Of a stretch of DNA of 42,689 bases, positions 1 through 7,936 are shown piece by piece. The translations under genes were made by a program, and so were the position numbers. The DNA comes from an uncultured Thermomicrobia bacterium (GTDB taxonomy: Bacteria; Chloroflexota; Chloroflexia; Thermomicrobiales; JALYUS01): NCBI GenBank assembly GCA_937968015.1, contig CALBSO010000145.1:1-42689 (forward strand), given 5' to 3'. The notes beneath the pieces are model-generated. The model made no database searches. It was not told where the DNA came from and saw nothing but the letters and a program-made list of their open reading frames with translations. The first letter of the stretch is position 1. Each line of letters opens with the position of its first letter.

Positions 1-47
1 CTACACGCGTAAGATCGTCGGCAGCGTCAGATGTGTATAAGAGACAG
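1..47 (+). other. Illumina Nextera (Tn5) adapter left on the contig end
   Basis: Not genomic. Bases 1-6 match the end of the P5 adapter, 7-14 (GCGTAAGA) have the place and form of an 8-base i5 index (recalled as N517/S517), 15-28 match the Read 1 transposon adapter, and 29-47 are the 19-bp hyperactive Tn5 mosaic end, AGATGTGTATAAGAGACAG. Genomic sequence starts at about 48. From 48 to 225 I see no gene and no convincing promoter. Confidence 0.97.
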
Positions 48-225
48 GATTTTTCGCACCTGTTTGCGATGTGATGTTCCCCACGCATCGCACAACGTTA
101 TGTAGTGTACACGATCAGTCCATGAATGTCAGTACAGATTTTGCGGAAAACCATCCCCTTTCCTCGATGCGGATCGTTGGGCGATATGCTAAAGTGATGC
201 GCGACGCCGCGCAACCGGCGAAGAA

Positions 226-1254
226 ATGTGTGGATGCCGCATGGACAAGATAGAGACAATGCGCGAGCCGCGTGCGGCGGAACAAGGCGAATCAGTAGCC
301 CCCGCACCGGGGTTGCGTGCCTGGGCGTCAGACGCGGCGCCAATCCTTGTCGTCATCGCCGCGACGATCTACCTTGTCGGTTTCTCCTTCGTTCGACAGA
401 ACTGGTCAACGCTGCTGATATTCGTGCCGGTCTTCATTGTCGCCGCCTTTCTCGGCCGGTTGCGATCGTTCGCCGTCACCTGGGTACCACTGGCGGTCTT
501 CCTCGACGCCTTCGCACGCCTTCGTGGCCTCGCAGTGAATACGGGCATCCCGATTCATCATACGGCGGTGCTCGAAGTGGAGCGACATCTCTTCTTCGGG
601 GCGGTGCCGACGGTTTGGCTCCAGAACCGCCTGACGATCCCGAAGCACTACCGTTGGTATGATTACGCAGCGACGGCACTCCATTGGAGCCATTTTGTCA
701 TGCCGATCACGATTCTCTTCATCCTCTGGCTGAAATTCCCCGCCTTTTTTCGTCGCTATCTGATCGCCTTCATCGTGCTGACGACGCTCGTGCTCGACAT
801 CTACTTCCTCTTCCCAGCCGCGCCGCCGTGGATGGCCGCGCGGGAGGGGTATTTGCCGCATCTCGCGCGGCCGATGGTGGATGTCGCGGTGCAGGTGAAC
901 CGGAACCTGTTCGGCAATGTCTACGCGACGATCGGCGCGAGCAACGATGTCGCGGCGATGCCATCCCTGCATGCCTCCTATCCATTCCTCGCATGTGTCA
1001 TGTTCTGGCCCGTCTCGCGCAAACTTGGTTTGCTCGGTTTGTTCTACTTCCTGCTGATGAGCCTCGCGCTCGTCTACCTTGCGGAGCATTATGTGATTGA
1101 GATTCTCGCGGCGATGGTCTGCGTACTGATCAGCGCCCGCATTGCCTACGCCATTGATCGCCGCATGGCGCCGCTGCCGGGGCAACGCCCAGCCCGAGAA
1201 CCCGCGCGCGTGACGCACCGAGCGGATACGCCCATCCCAGTCCACGCGCCATGA
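226..1254 (+). CDS. PAP2-superfamily membrane phosphotransferase/phosphatase (inositolphosphotransferase-like)
   Basis: A polytopic membrane protein of 342 aa with hydrophobic segments at about 38-55, 62-78, 85-97, 155-170, 178-196, 252-265 and 268-285, then 291-306. The PAP2 signature is visible: PSLH at residues 246-249 and EHY at 287-289, where H288 would be the phosphorylated nucleophile. In the family the residue that activates this His is normally Asp three residues after HY; here it is Glu (HYVIE). The layout resembles the PAP2_3 (Aur1/Ipt1-like) group, which moves phospho-headgroups between lipids; the substrate cannot be read from sequence. In-frame ATGs at 241 and 259 are alternative starts, and none has a strong ribosome site. 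The stop overlaps the next gene by 4 bp (ATGA), so the two are probably cotranscribed. Confidence 0.72.
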   Translation: MCGCRMDKIETMREPRAAEQGESVAPAPGLRAWASDAAPILVVIAATIYLVGFSFVRQNWSTLLIFVPVFIVAAFLGRLRSFAVTWVPLAVFLDAFARLRGLAVNTGIPIHHTAVLEVERHLFFGAVPTVWLQNRLTIPKHYRWYDYAATALHWSHFVMPITILFILWLKFPAFFRRYLIAFIVLTTLVLDIYFLFPAAPPWMAAREGYLPHLARPMVDVAVQVNRNLFGNVYATIGASNDVAAMPSLHASYPFLACVMFWPVSRKLGLLGLFYFLLMSLALVYLAEHYVIEILAAMVCVLISARIAYAIDRRMAPLPGQRPAREPARVTHRADTPIPVHAP

Positions 1255-2357
1255 CCGCACCGCTCACGATCACTACGGTCGAGATAGATGGCGTCGTCAC
1301 GCGGGCGTTGCGGTTCGGTGGGGCGCCCGGCGACGCGCTCTATGCCGCGCTGCGGGAGGCGATGCTCAAGCGCGGCTGCCTGCGGGATCGGGCGCACAAG
1401 GGGGAGTGCATGAACTGCGCATTGCTCCCGCAGTGCGCCGTCTGGCCAATCGTCGCACCCGCCGACCCGACGAAACGGCAACGTGGCGCATATGTGCGGC
1501 CATTTGTCTTGCGGCTGCCCGAGATGAAGGCAGGTGGGCTGCCGGTCGGCGCACGGATCACCTATGGCATCACCATCGTGCAGGATCGGACCTTCCCCGC
1601 GCTTTGGGGATCGTTCGCCGTCGCGTTTGTGCAAGCCGCGCGCCAACTGGCGGAGTGGGGCTTCGGCCTCGCGGTCCGCGAGGGGGAGCAGGCGGCGCGG
1701 CGCGGCGCCGTTTCGGTCAGCCGGGTTCGCTGGCTGAATCCGATCACTGATGAAACTGAACCCTTCCCCATAGCGGACACCGCCGCCGTACCGCCGCTCA
1801 CCGCAACCTTGCCACCGGCCGGTGATGCTGCCGGCGACGAGAGGCCATCCCACTCCCTCATCTTCCTGACGCCGACGCGATTAGTGGCGGGCGGCGCACC
1901 GCTGCGACAGCCAGATACCGCGGTCTTGCTCCGCCGGCTTGCCGAACGGCTCGACGCGGTCGCGGCGGCGGTTGGCGCGGACGAACCACATTTGCTGGCC
2001 GATGCCTCCTTCCTGGCGGTAATGGAACGACTTGCAGTGCGCGCCGATGCCACACAATGGATAGGAGACGAGACGCGCGGCGGGTTCGTCGGCGGCGCGA
2101 CACTTGTGGGATCACCGGACGATCTCGCGCGGATTGCGGTTTTTGTGCGGTGGGGCGCGGCGCTCGGTGTCGGCAAGGGTACGCTGCAAGGTGCGGGACG
2201 ATTCGTGGTTGGGCCTGTTCCGCCGACGGCCCGTGTCATGCTTTCGGTGGATCCGCCACCGATCCAATCCTCAGCAAACGTGCCCAAGCCCGGTGATGCA
2301 ACGAGGCATTCGCGACGTCCCGCCGAACGTCCGCGCCATCGAGAGCGGAAACGATAG
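1251..2357 (+). CDS. cas6: Cas6-like RAMP protein (CRISPR pre-crRNA endoribonuclease family), without neighbouring cas genes
   Basis: A 368-aa protein with the layout of COG5551/PF10040 Cas6 proteins. The N-terminal ferredoxin-like half has a Cys cluster (C43, C53, C56, C62) followed by a PxV/RPFV stretch. The C-terminal half ends in the glycine-rich RAMP loop GVGKGTLQGAGRF (306-318). Cas6 enzymes cut CRISPR repeat RNA into guide units. No repeat-spacer array and no other cas gene lies in the window. Translation is coupled to the PAP2 gene through an ATGA overlap. The last 45 or so residues are Arg/Pro-rich and probably disordered. It could serve a distant array or be a domesticated RAMP. No catalytic His is obvious to me, and some Cas6 proteins lack one. 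Confidence 0.7.
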   Translation: MTAPLTITTVEIDGVVTRALRFGGAPGDALYAALREAMLKRGCLRDRAHKGECMNCALLPQCAVWPIVAPADPTKRQRGAYVRPFVLRLPEMKAGGLPVGARITYGITIVQDRTFPALWGSFAVAFVQAARQLAEWGFGLAVREGEQAARRGAVSVSRVRWLNPITDETEPFPIADTAAVPPLTATLPPAGDAAGDERPSHSLIFLTPTRLVAGGAPLRQPDTAVLLRRLAERLDAVAAAVGADEPHLLADASFLAVMERLAVRADATQWIGDETRGGFVGGATLVGSPDDLARIAVFVRWGAALGVGKGTLQGAGRFVVGPVPPTARVMLSVDPPPIQSSANVPKPGDATRHSRRPAERPRHRERKR

Positions 2358-2392
2358 CCGCGCCGCGGAGGCTCATTGCCGCCGAAGGTGGT

Positions 2393-3676
2393 TCATGCGT
2401 CTGGGAGTTCGCGTAGGGCAATGTCGCGCCGGTAGGTGGCGCCGTCGAAGTGAATACGTTCCGTGTTCGCGTAGGCTCGGTCACGGGCTTCGCGGAGCGT
2501 TGGGGCAACAGCGGCGACGGTCAGGATGCGACCGCCGCCCGTCACGATCTGTCCGTGGCTGTCATGTTTCGTCCCCGCATGGAAGACCAACACATCGGTA
2601 TCGCGCTCGTCTAGTCCGGTGATCGGCAGACCGGTCCGGTATGTGCCGGGGTAGCCGCTCGATGCGAGGACGACACCGACGCACGCGCCGCCATGCCACC
2701 GAACCGTATCCGCAATGCATGCCAATCGTCCGTGCGCGGTCGCGTCGCAGAGCGCGAGCAGGTCGGCATCGAGCAGCGGCAGGATGACCTGTAATTCAGG
2801 ATCACCGAAGCGGCAGTTGTACTCAATCACCTTCGGCCCGTCCGCCGTGAGGATCAGCCCCGCGTAGAGGACACCACGGTAGACAATCCCTTGTTCAGCG
2901 AGGGCGCGCGCCGTTGGGCGGAGAATCTCCTCCAGGATGCGGGCGAGCATCGCGTCGTCCACAAGCGTCGTCGGCGCATACGCCCCCATGCCGCCGGTGT
3001 TTGGCCCGGTATCGCCATCACCGATCCGTTTGTGATCGCGCGCGGAGAGGAGTGGCACGACCGTCTCGTTGTCCACGAGCGCCAACACGGAGACTTCGTC
3101 GCCGGTCAGGTATTCCTCGATCAGCACCGTCTCACCCGCCGCACCGAACGCGCCGCCTTCCAGCGACTCACGTACGGCGGATTCGGCTTCGCGACGTGTC
3201 GCGCAGATCGTGACGCCTTTGCCAGCCGCGAGACCATCGGCTTTGACGACGACTGGGTACGACACTTCTTCCAGGGCGGGCAGCGCGCGTTCGATTGCAG
3301 TAAATGTCTCCGCGCGTGCGGTCGGCACTCCGGCATTGCGCAAAACGTCTTTCGCCCACGCCTTGCTGCTCTCGATTCGCGCCCCGTCCCGTCCTGGCCC
3401 GAAGCAGGGGATGCCCGATGCCTGCAACGCATTCGCGAGGCCGCGCGCCAGTGGCTCCTCCGGCCCGACGACAACGAGATCAACCCGCTCGTTCACCGCC
3501 AGCGCGACGATGCCGTCAATGTCCGTCGCGGGGATTGCCATGGTACGAAATGCCCGCGCCGTCCCCGCGTTTCCGGGCGCGACAATCAAGGCCGCACAGT
3601 CCGGGGACTGTGCGATCTTCCAGGCGAGTGCGTGCTCCCGCGCACCGTTTCCGACGATGAGGACGCGGCTCGTCAT
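2393..3676 (-). CDS. purD: Phosphoribosylamine-glycine ligase (GAR synthetase)
   Basis: Joins glycine to 5-phosphoribosylamine using ATP, the second step of de novo purine synthesis, in the cytoplasm. The 427-aa product has the usual length. It opens with the GARS N-terminal fold (VLIVGNGAREHALAW), continues with an ATP-grasp core (VVKADGLAAGKGV, later NTGGMGAYAPT and EYNCRFGDPE), and ends in the GARS C-domain. The start chosen is the ATG at 3676, directly before the conserved SRVLIVG strand; an upstream in-frame extension to 3721 would run through a repeat. It lies downstream of guaA on the same strand, but two hairpins separate them, so it may have its own promoter. It converges with the Cas6-like gene across 35 bp. 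Confidence 0.96.
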   Translation of the reverse strand: MTSRVLIVGNGAREHALAWKIAQSPDCAALIVAPGNAGTARAFRTMAIPATDIDGIVALAVNERVDLVVVGPEEPLARGLANALQASGIPCFGPGRDGARIESSKAWAKDVLRNAGVPTARAETFTAIERALPALEEVSYPVVVKADGLAAGKGVTICATRREAESAVRESLEGGAFGAAGETVLIEEYLTGDEVSVLALVDNETVVPLLSARDHKRIGDGDTGPNTGGMGAYAPTTLVDDAMLARILEEILRPTARALAEQGIVYRGVLYAGLILTADGPKVIEYNCRFGDPELQVILPLLDADLLALCDATAHGRLACIADTVRWHGGACVGVVLASSGYPGTYRTGLPITGLDERDTDVLVFHAGTKHDSHGQIVTGGGRILTVAAVAPTLREARDRAYANTERIHFDGATYRRDIALRELPDA

Positions 3677-3678
3677 GC

Positions 3679-3856
3679 AACCCTCACCCCCGGCCCCTCT
3701 CCATCGCTGGACGGACCGCATCCGTTCCCCGATCTGAGAGCGATGGAGAGGGGAGGGGACGTATCCGGAGCGTCGAGAATGTTCATTCGTCTATCCTCTC
3801 GATTCCTGCTCCCCTCTCCATTGCTGTCAAGCAATGGAGAGAGGTTGGGGGTGAGG
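3679..3856. repeat. Double hairpin between guaA and purD
   Basis: Two stem-loops share one motif. Stem 1 pairs 3694-3708 with 3739-3753 (15 bp, perfect, arm CCCCTCTCCATCGCT). Stem 2 pairs 3814-3825 with 3830-3841 (12 bp, perfect, 4-nt loop). The outer flanks are also complementary, CTCACCCCC near 3683 and GGGGGTGAG near 3847, so the whole block can fold as one large inverted repeat. No U-run follows either stem. It could end or attenuate guaA transcription, or be a mobile extragenic palindrome. Confidence 0.8.
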
Positions 3857-3862
3857 TTCGAT

Positions 3863-5446
3863 TCACTCCCACTCAATCGTCGCGGGCGGCTTGGACGTGA
3901 TGTCGTAGGTGACGCGGTTGACACCTGGTACTTCATTGACAATGCGATTGCTCATCCGGGCGAGCACATCATACGGGATGCGCGCCCAGTCGGCGGTCAT
4001 CGCGTCCTCGCTGGTCACGGCACGGATGGCGATTGCCTGCGCGTAGGTGCGGTCGTCGCCCATCACACCGGTGCTCTCGACCGGCAGCAGCACCGCGAAA
4101 TACTGCCAGATTTCGCGGTCCAGTCCCGCCGTTTCGATTTCAGCGCGCACGATCGCATCCGCGCCGCGCAATGTATTCAGTCGCTCGTCGTTGATCGCGC
4201 CGAGGCAGCGGACGGCGAGGCCGGGGCCGGGGAAGGGCTGGCGGTTGACGATCGCGTCTGGCAGGCCGAGCGCGCGGCCCGCCGCCCGCACCTCGTCCTT
4301 GAACAGATGGCGGAGCGGTTCGACCAGTGTAAACTGCAAATCCTTCGGCAGGCCACCGACGTTGTGATGCGTCTTGATCTTCGTCGCGGCCTTCGTGTCC
4401 GATGTCGTACTCTCAATCACGTCCGGGTACAGTGTCCCTTGGGCGAGGAACTGGAACGGGCCATAATTCTTCGCTTCCGCCTCGAAGACGCGGATAAACG
4501 TCTCGCCGATGATCTTCCGCTTCTTCTCCGGGTCCGTGACGCCGCTCAGGTGTTCAAGGAAGCGATCCGAGGCGTCCACATGGACGAGTTCGATGTGAAA
4601 GGCGTCGCGGAAGGTGCGAACGACCTGCGCTGCCTCGCCCGCGCGCAGCAGGCCATTGTCCACAAAAACGCAGGTCAGCCGCTCGCCGATTGCCCGGTGG
4701 ACGAGCACCGCCGCGACGGATGAGTCCACGCCGCCGGAGAGCGCGCACAATACGCGTCCGTGCTCGCCGACTGCCGCGCGGATGTCCGACACCGCCTGAT
4801 CCACGAAGTTCGCGCTCGTCCAGTTGCCGGTGCAGCCACAGACGCCGTAGAGAAAGTTCCGCAATAGCGGCGTCCCTTCCCGCGTATGCACGACCTCGGG
4901 ATGGAAAAGCACGGAAGAAATGCGCCCATTCGTCGCCGCTACGACTGGCGCGGTCGGTGAGGACGCGAGTACTTGCCAGCCCGGTGGCGGCGCGGCGATT
5001 GAGTCACCGTGGCTCATCCAGACATCGAGGTGGCGTGACAGGCCGGTGAAAATGCGGCCATCGGCTGAGACATCCACCGAGGCCGGGCCGTATTCCGCGT
5101 GACCCTCCCGGCGCACATCACCACCGAGGGCATGAAAGAGCGCCTGCATGCCATAGCAGATGCCAAGAATCGGCAATTCCTGGGTCAGCAGCCAGTCCGG
5201 CAACCGCGGCGCGCCCGGTTCATAGACGCTCTTCGGCCCGCCGGAGAGGATGATGCCCTTCGGGTTGAGCGCGGCGATCCGCTCCCACGGCGCGTCGTGC
5301 GGGACAAGTTCGCTGTAGACATGCAGTTCGCGCACGCGCCGGACGATCAACTGCGCCGTCTGCGACCCGAAGTCCACAACGACGACGGTATCAACGGCGG
5401 TCTGCACTGGCTCGGTCGCGCGCTCCTGTGTCGGTGTCATCGTCAT
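3863..5446 (-). CDS. guaA: GMP synthase, glutamine-hydrolysing
   Basis: Converts XMP to GMP with ATP and glutamine. This is the single-chain 527-aa form. The class I amidotransferase domain carries C97 (GICYGMQAL), H182 and E184 (FHPEV). The ATP-pyrophosphatase domain carries the PP-loop SGGVDSS at 237-243. The C-terminal dimerisation domain ends in the usual ITSKPPATIEWE. The start is the ATG at 5446, with a second ATG at 5440. The upstream resolvase gene overlaps it by 4 bp, and purD follows downstream, which makes this a purine-centred group. Confidence 0.97.
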   Translation of the reverse strand: MTMTPTQERATEPVQTAVDTVVVVDFGSQTAQLIVRRVRELHVYSELVPHDAPWERIAALNPKGIILSGGPKSVYEPGAPRLPDWLLTQELPILGICYGMQALFHALGGDVRREGHAEYGPASVDVSADGRIFTGLSRHLDVWMSHGDSIAAPPPGWQVLASSPTAPVVAATNGRISSVLFHPEVVHTREGTPLLRNFLYGVCGCTGNWTSANFVDQAVSDIRAAVGEHGRVLCALSGGVDSSVAAVLVHRAIGERLTCVFVDNGLLRAGEAAQVVRTFRDAFHIELVHVDASDRFLEHLSGVTDPEKKRKIIGETFIRVFEAEAKNYGPFQFLAQGTLYPDVIESTTSDTKAATKIKTHHNVGGLPKDLQFTLVEPLRHLFKDEVRAAGRALGLPDAIVNRQPFPGPGLAVRCLGAINDERLNTLRGADAIVRAEIETAGLDREIWQYFAVLLPVESTGVMGDDRTYAQAIAIRAVTSEDAMTADWARIPYDVLARMSNRIVNEVPGVNRVTYDITSKPPATIEWE

Positions 5447-5913
5447 GAGGCGCCCGCTCCTTTCTCATCGCCGAGGTAGACGTATCGAGTGTCGAATTGC
5501 CAATCGTGGATTGCCGCGATGTCCGCATCCAGTCGCGGGGCGAGCGGATCAAGGAACTTCGCCAGGTGAATGTCCACCACGTCCCGGTCATCGAGGCCGA
5601 GCGCGCCGCAGAGGCTGTCGAGCGCGATCTTCAAGCCGCCATCGAGATCGCGGCGGCGCGGAGATGAGAAATGGAAGCCGAAATCTATGACGAGCGGGAT
5701 GCCGCGCATCGCTTCCAGTTCTTCGAGGAGCGTCGCGTCGTGCGAGACGGCATTCTCGACCGCCGCCATCACCTGTTTCTTGAACGCGCTCGCCTCTTTG
5801 GAGAGGACACGTTTGTGGCCGACGGTGACGTACTGATTGTTCACGCCAGGTGGCAGGGGAAGGGTCAGGCGCACCGGGGCCTCCCATGGGTTCGGCGGTG
5901 CGTCCGTACACAC
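5443..5913 (-). CDS. RusA-family Holliday junction resolvase
   Basis: A 156-aa protein of the RusA family (PF05866), whose members are homodimeric nucleases that cut four-way DNA junctions. Visible hallmarks are the N-terminal LPLPPGVNNQY strand and the acidic metal site RRRDLDGGLK...LDS...LGLDDRDVVDI, giving D89, D91, D99 and D108/D109, with basic K95 between them. RusA genes are best known from prophages, but here there is no phage gene nearby, and the stop overlaps guaA by 4 bp. Base composition looks like that of the neighbours, so any transfer is old. A TATCCT -10-like hexamer at 5930-5925 on the minus strand would give an almost leaderless message. Confidence 0.85.
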   Translation of the reverse strand: MCTDAPPNPWEAPVRLTLPLPPGVNNQYVTVGHKRVLSKEASAFKKQVMAAVENAVSHDATLLEELEAMRGIPLVIDFGFHFSSPRRRDLDGGLKIALDSLCGALGLDDRDVVDIHLAKFLDPLAPRLDADIAAIHDWQFDTRYVYLGDEKGAGAS

Positions 5914-5987
5914 CGCACGAGCGTAGGATAGCGGCGCGCGCGTCTCCCCGTCAATGCGCGGTCACGGATCAGGAGAAACCGACCGAT

Positions 5988-6851
5988 TTAGGTGAAATCC
6001 CGCCACGAGAACGACGGGCGCCAGTCGAGCATCCGCTTCGCCTTGCTGTTGTCCACGCCGGGTTGCGTGCCAGTGAGGGATTTCGCTTTTTTGCCGAGCG
6101 CCTCGGAGACCTCCGGGGCGAGATCGGCAACGGGGCGTTCGGCGAGAGCGTCGTCCGCGACAATGTAGAAAGACTCGTGCAGATTGACGCGTGTTTCGAG
6201 CGCTTTGCGGTAGGCGGCAGCAAGATCGCGCACGTCAATGTAGGACCAGAGGCCGGAGGCGAAGGAGAGCGGTTCCTCATGGACACGCCTCACCACATCC
6301 GGCCACCAATCGGTGAAGACGACGTACGGTGGGCGGATGGAGATTACTTCCGTGCCGCAGCGGTTGCGGATCATCTCCACCGCCTGCTCGCCGACGAACT
6401 TGGAGAGCGCATATGGGTCCTGCGCCTGATGCGGATGGAATTCGTCCACCGGCAGGTAGGAGGGCCACCATTCCTGGGTGCGAAAATCCATGCCGAGCCA
6501 GTTAATGCTGCTCGTCTCGATCAGTTTCGGGATGCCGAGCGCGCCAACCATCTCCACAATGTTGTAGGCGCTGAGGACATTCGTCGCGTAGACGACGTCG
6601 GGCGGGTCCTTCGTTGGGTTCGGGATGGCGGCAAGGTGGAGTACGGCGTCCGGCTTCCTGCCGCGGAAGGTGAGGACGCCGACGGCATCGGCGGGTTTCG
6701 TCATGTCCGCCTGGATATACTGGACGCCCGCCGGAAGGTCGTGCGGCGCGCGGGCGATGTCCGCCGCGATCACCTGATACGCATGCGCGGCGAGTTCCTT
6801 GACGACCTGTTGCCCTATGCGCCCACTGGAACCGGTGACGACGACACGCAT
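5988..6851 (-). CDS. NAD(P)-dependent extended SDR (epimerase/dehydratase), copy 1 of 3
   Basis: A 287-aa extended short-chain dehydrogenase with a Rossmann N-terminus (VVVTGSSGRIG), an LHLAAIPNP segment, the catalytic Ser region ETSSINWLG and the catalytic YALSK (YxxxK) motif. The pattern resembles sugar epimerases and uronate dehydrogenases; the substrate is unknown. The start is the ATG at 6851, directly before the Rossmann strand; an extension to 6890 would translate a heptamer repeat and is rejected. It is the last of three tandem paralogues on this strand. Copies 1 and 3 share long stretches, including AAIPNP, SSIN.LG.DFR and QDPYALSK. Confidence 0.87.
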   Translation of the reverse strand: MRVVVTGSSGRIGQQVVKELAAHAYQVIAADIARAPHDLPAGVQYIQADMTKPADAVGVLTFRGRKPDAVLHLAAIPNPTKDPPDVVYATNVLSAYNIVEMVGALGIPKLIETSSINWLGMDFRTQEWWPSYLPVDEFHPHQAQDPYALSKFVGEQAVEMIRNRCGTEVISIRPPYVVFTDWWPDVVRRVHEEPLSFASGLWSYIDVRDLAAAYRKALETRVNLHESFYIVADDALAERPVADLAPEVSEALGKKAKSLTGTQPGVDNSKAKRMLDWRPSFSWRDFT

Positions 6852-6870
6852 ATGCACTCCCTTCGGTCGT

Positions 6871-6995
6871 GAGCGATGAGCGATGAGCAATGAGTCAGTT
6901 CGACGTTTAGGTGTTCGCGGCAGGTAGTCCCCGAAACTCCAAACCTCGAAATGCGAACTGCGAACGCCCTACTCATTGCTCATTGCTCATCGCTT
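6871..6995. repeat. Heptamer inverted repeat, locus A (GAGCRAT units)
   Basis: Arm 6871-6895 is made of 7-bp units GAGCGAT, GAGCGAT and GAGCAAT. Arm 6971-6995 is its inverted copy, 23 of 25 positions matching, across a 75-nt spacer. The stop codon of the downstream-coordinate SDR gene (6987-6989) lies inside the second arm. It sits between SDR copies 1 and 2. Confidence 0.85.
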
Positions 6996-7859
6996 TTCAT
7001 AGTCGTGCCACGAATGACGCGGCTTCCAACCGAGCATCGCCTTCGCTTTCGCGTTGGCGATGTCCGCTGCGTGGCCCTTGACGCCGATGTCGAGTGGTCC
7101 GGCGTCGCGGTATGCCTGCATGATGCACGTCTCAATCGGCGCGTCGGTGAATGCGTCGTCGTTGACGATGTAAAGGGCTTCGCAGCCCAGATCGTCCTTC
7201 TCGATAGCCAGGCGATATGCCTCCGCGAGGTCTTCGGCGTCAGAATAGGACCATGAGAGCCACGTTTTTGGGCGATCGCCGCGCATCTGGCTGATACGCA
7301 TCGCGTACTCATCCGGCGCAATGACGAGTGCGGGGCGGATGGAGATCGCCTGCGCGCCGGTGCGGGCATGGAGCATCCGGGCCGTCGCCTCGCCTGCGAT
7401 CTTGGAGAGGCCGTAGGCATTGATGACCCAGTTCGGTGTCGTCTCGTCCATTGGCCAGCGCGGTGGCGCGATCGTTCCGCCGGAGCGCATGTACTGGTGG
7501 ACATTGACGCTGCTCGTCTCGACCAGTTTGCCGATGCCGAGTTGCGCGCACGCTTCCGCGACGTTGTAGACGGAGAGCGCGTTGATCCGCCAGACTTCGG
7601 TCGGCAATGACGCCGCGACGGGCCAGACATTCGGCAGCGCGGCGAGGTGGATGACGGCGTCCGCGATCTTGCCGCGAAACTTCAGCGCGCCGACGACCTG
7701 CCCCATCTCCGTCGTATCCACTTGCACGAACCCGGCGCCCGGCACGGGGTCGCGAGGTGGTCGTCGCGTCACGTTCATCACGTCATGGCCCGCCGCGACG
7801 AGGTTGCGGACGACGAACCCACCCACGATGCCACTGCCCCCGGTGACGACGATGCGCAT
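6987..7859 (-). CDS. NAD(P)-dependent extended SDR (epimerase/dehydratase), copy 2 of 3
   Basis: A 290-aa extended SDR opening with RIVVTGGSGIVG. It has the IHLAALPNV segment, catalytic ETSSVNVHQ and the YGLSK active-site motif (Y followed by K four residues on). It is the most divergent of the three: after the Ser region it reads VHQYMRSGG, where copies 1 and 3 read LG.DFR. The start is the ATG at 7859, immediately before the Rossmann strand. The stop codon comes from the flanking heptamer repeat. The tandem arrangement suggests duplication followed by specialisation, perhaps on related sugar acids or nucleotide sugars; the substrate is not visible. Confidence 0.87.
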   Translation of the reverse strand: MRIVVTGGSGIVGGFVVRNLVAAGHDVMNVTRRPPRDPVPGAGFVQVDTTEMGQVVGALKFRGKIADAVIHLAALPNVWPVAASLPTEVWRINALSVYNVAEACAQLGIGKLVETSSVNVHQYMRSGGTIAPPRWPMDETTPNWVINAYGLSKIAGEATARMLHARTGAQAISIRPALVIAPDEYAMRISQMRGDRPKTWLSWSYSDAEDLAEAYRLAIEKDDLGCEALYIVNDDAFTDAPIETCIMQAYRDAGPLDIGVKGHAADIANAKAKAMLGWKPRHSWHDYEKR

Positions 7860-7878
7860 GGATGCTCCCTTCGGCCGT

Positions 7879-7936
7879 GAGTATCGAGTAACGAGTGGGG
7901 AGAATGCATTGTCTCGCTACTCGATACTCGTTACTC
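7879..7936. repeat. Heptamer inverted repeat, locus B (GAGTAWC units)
   Basis: Arm 7879-7896 is GAGTATCGAGTAACGAGT. Arm 7919-7936 is its inverted copy with the two variant units swapped (16 of 18 matches), around a 22-nt loop. The last six codons and the TAG stop of SDR copy 3 are written in this repeat. A short T-run (7938-7943) follows on the plus strand. Confidence 0.85.

Noticed and set aside
29..47. Natural Tn5/IS50 end
   Set aside because: The adjacent P5 tail, index and Read 1 adapter show it is a library-preparation mosaic end, not an insertion sequence.
1251..2357. CRISPR array associated with the Cas6-like gene
   Set aside because: I saw no repeat-spacer pattern on either side or elsewhere in the window.
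2891..4723. 610-aa open frame on the plus strand across purD and guaA
   Set aside because: It is antisense to two clear genes, has no recognisable domain, and such long shadow frames are expected in GC-rich coding DNA.
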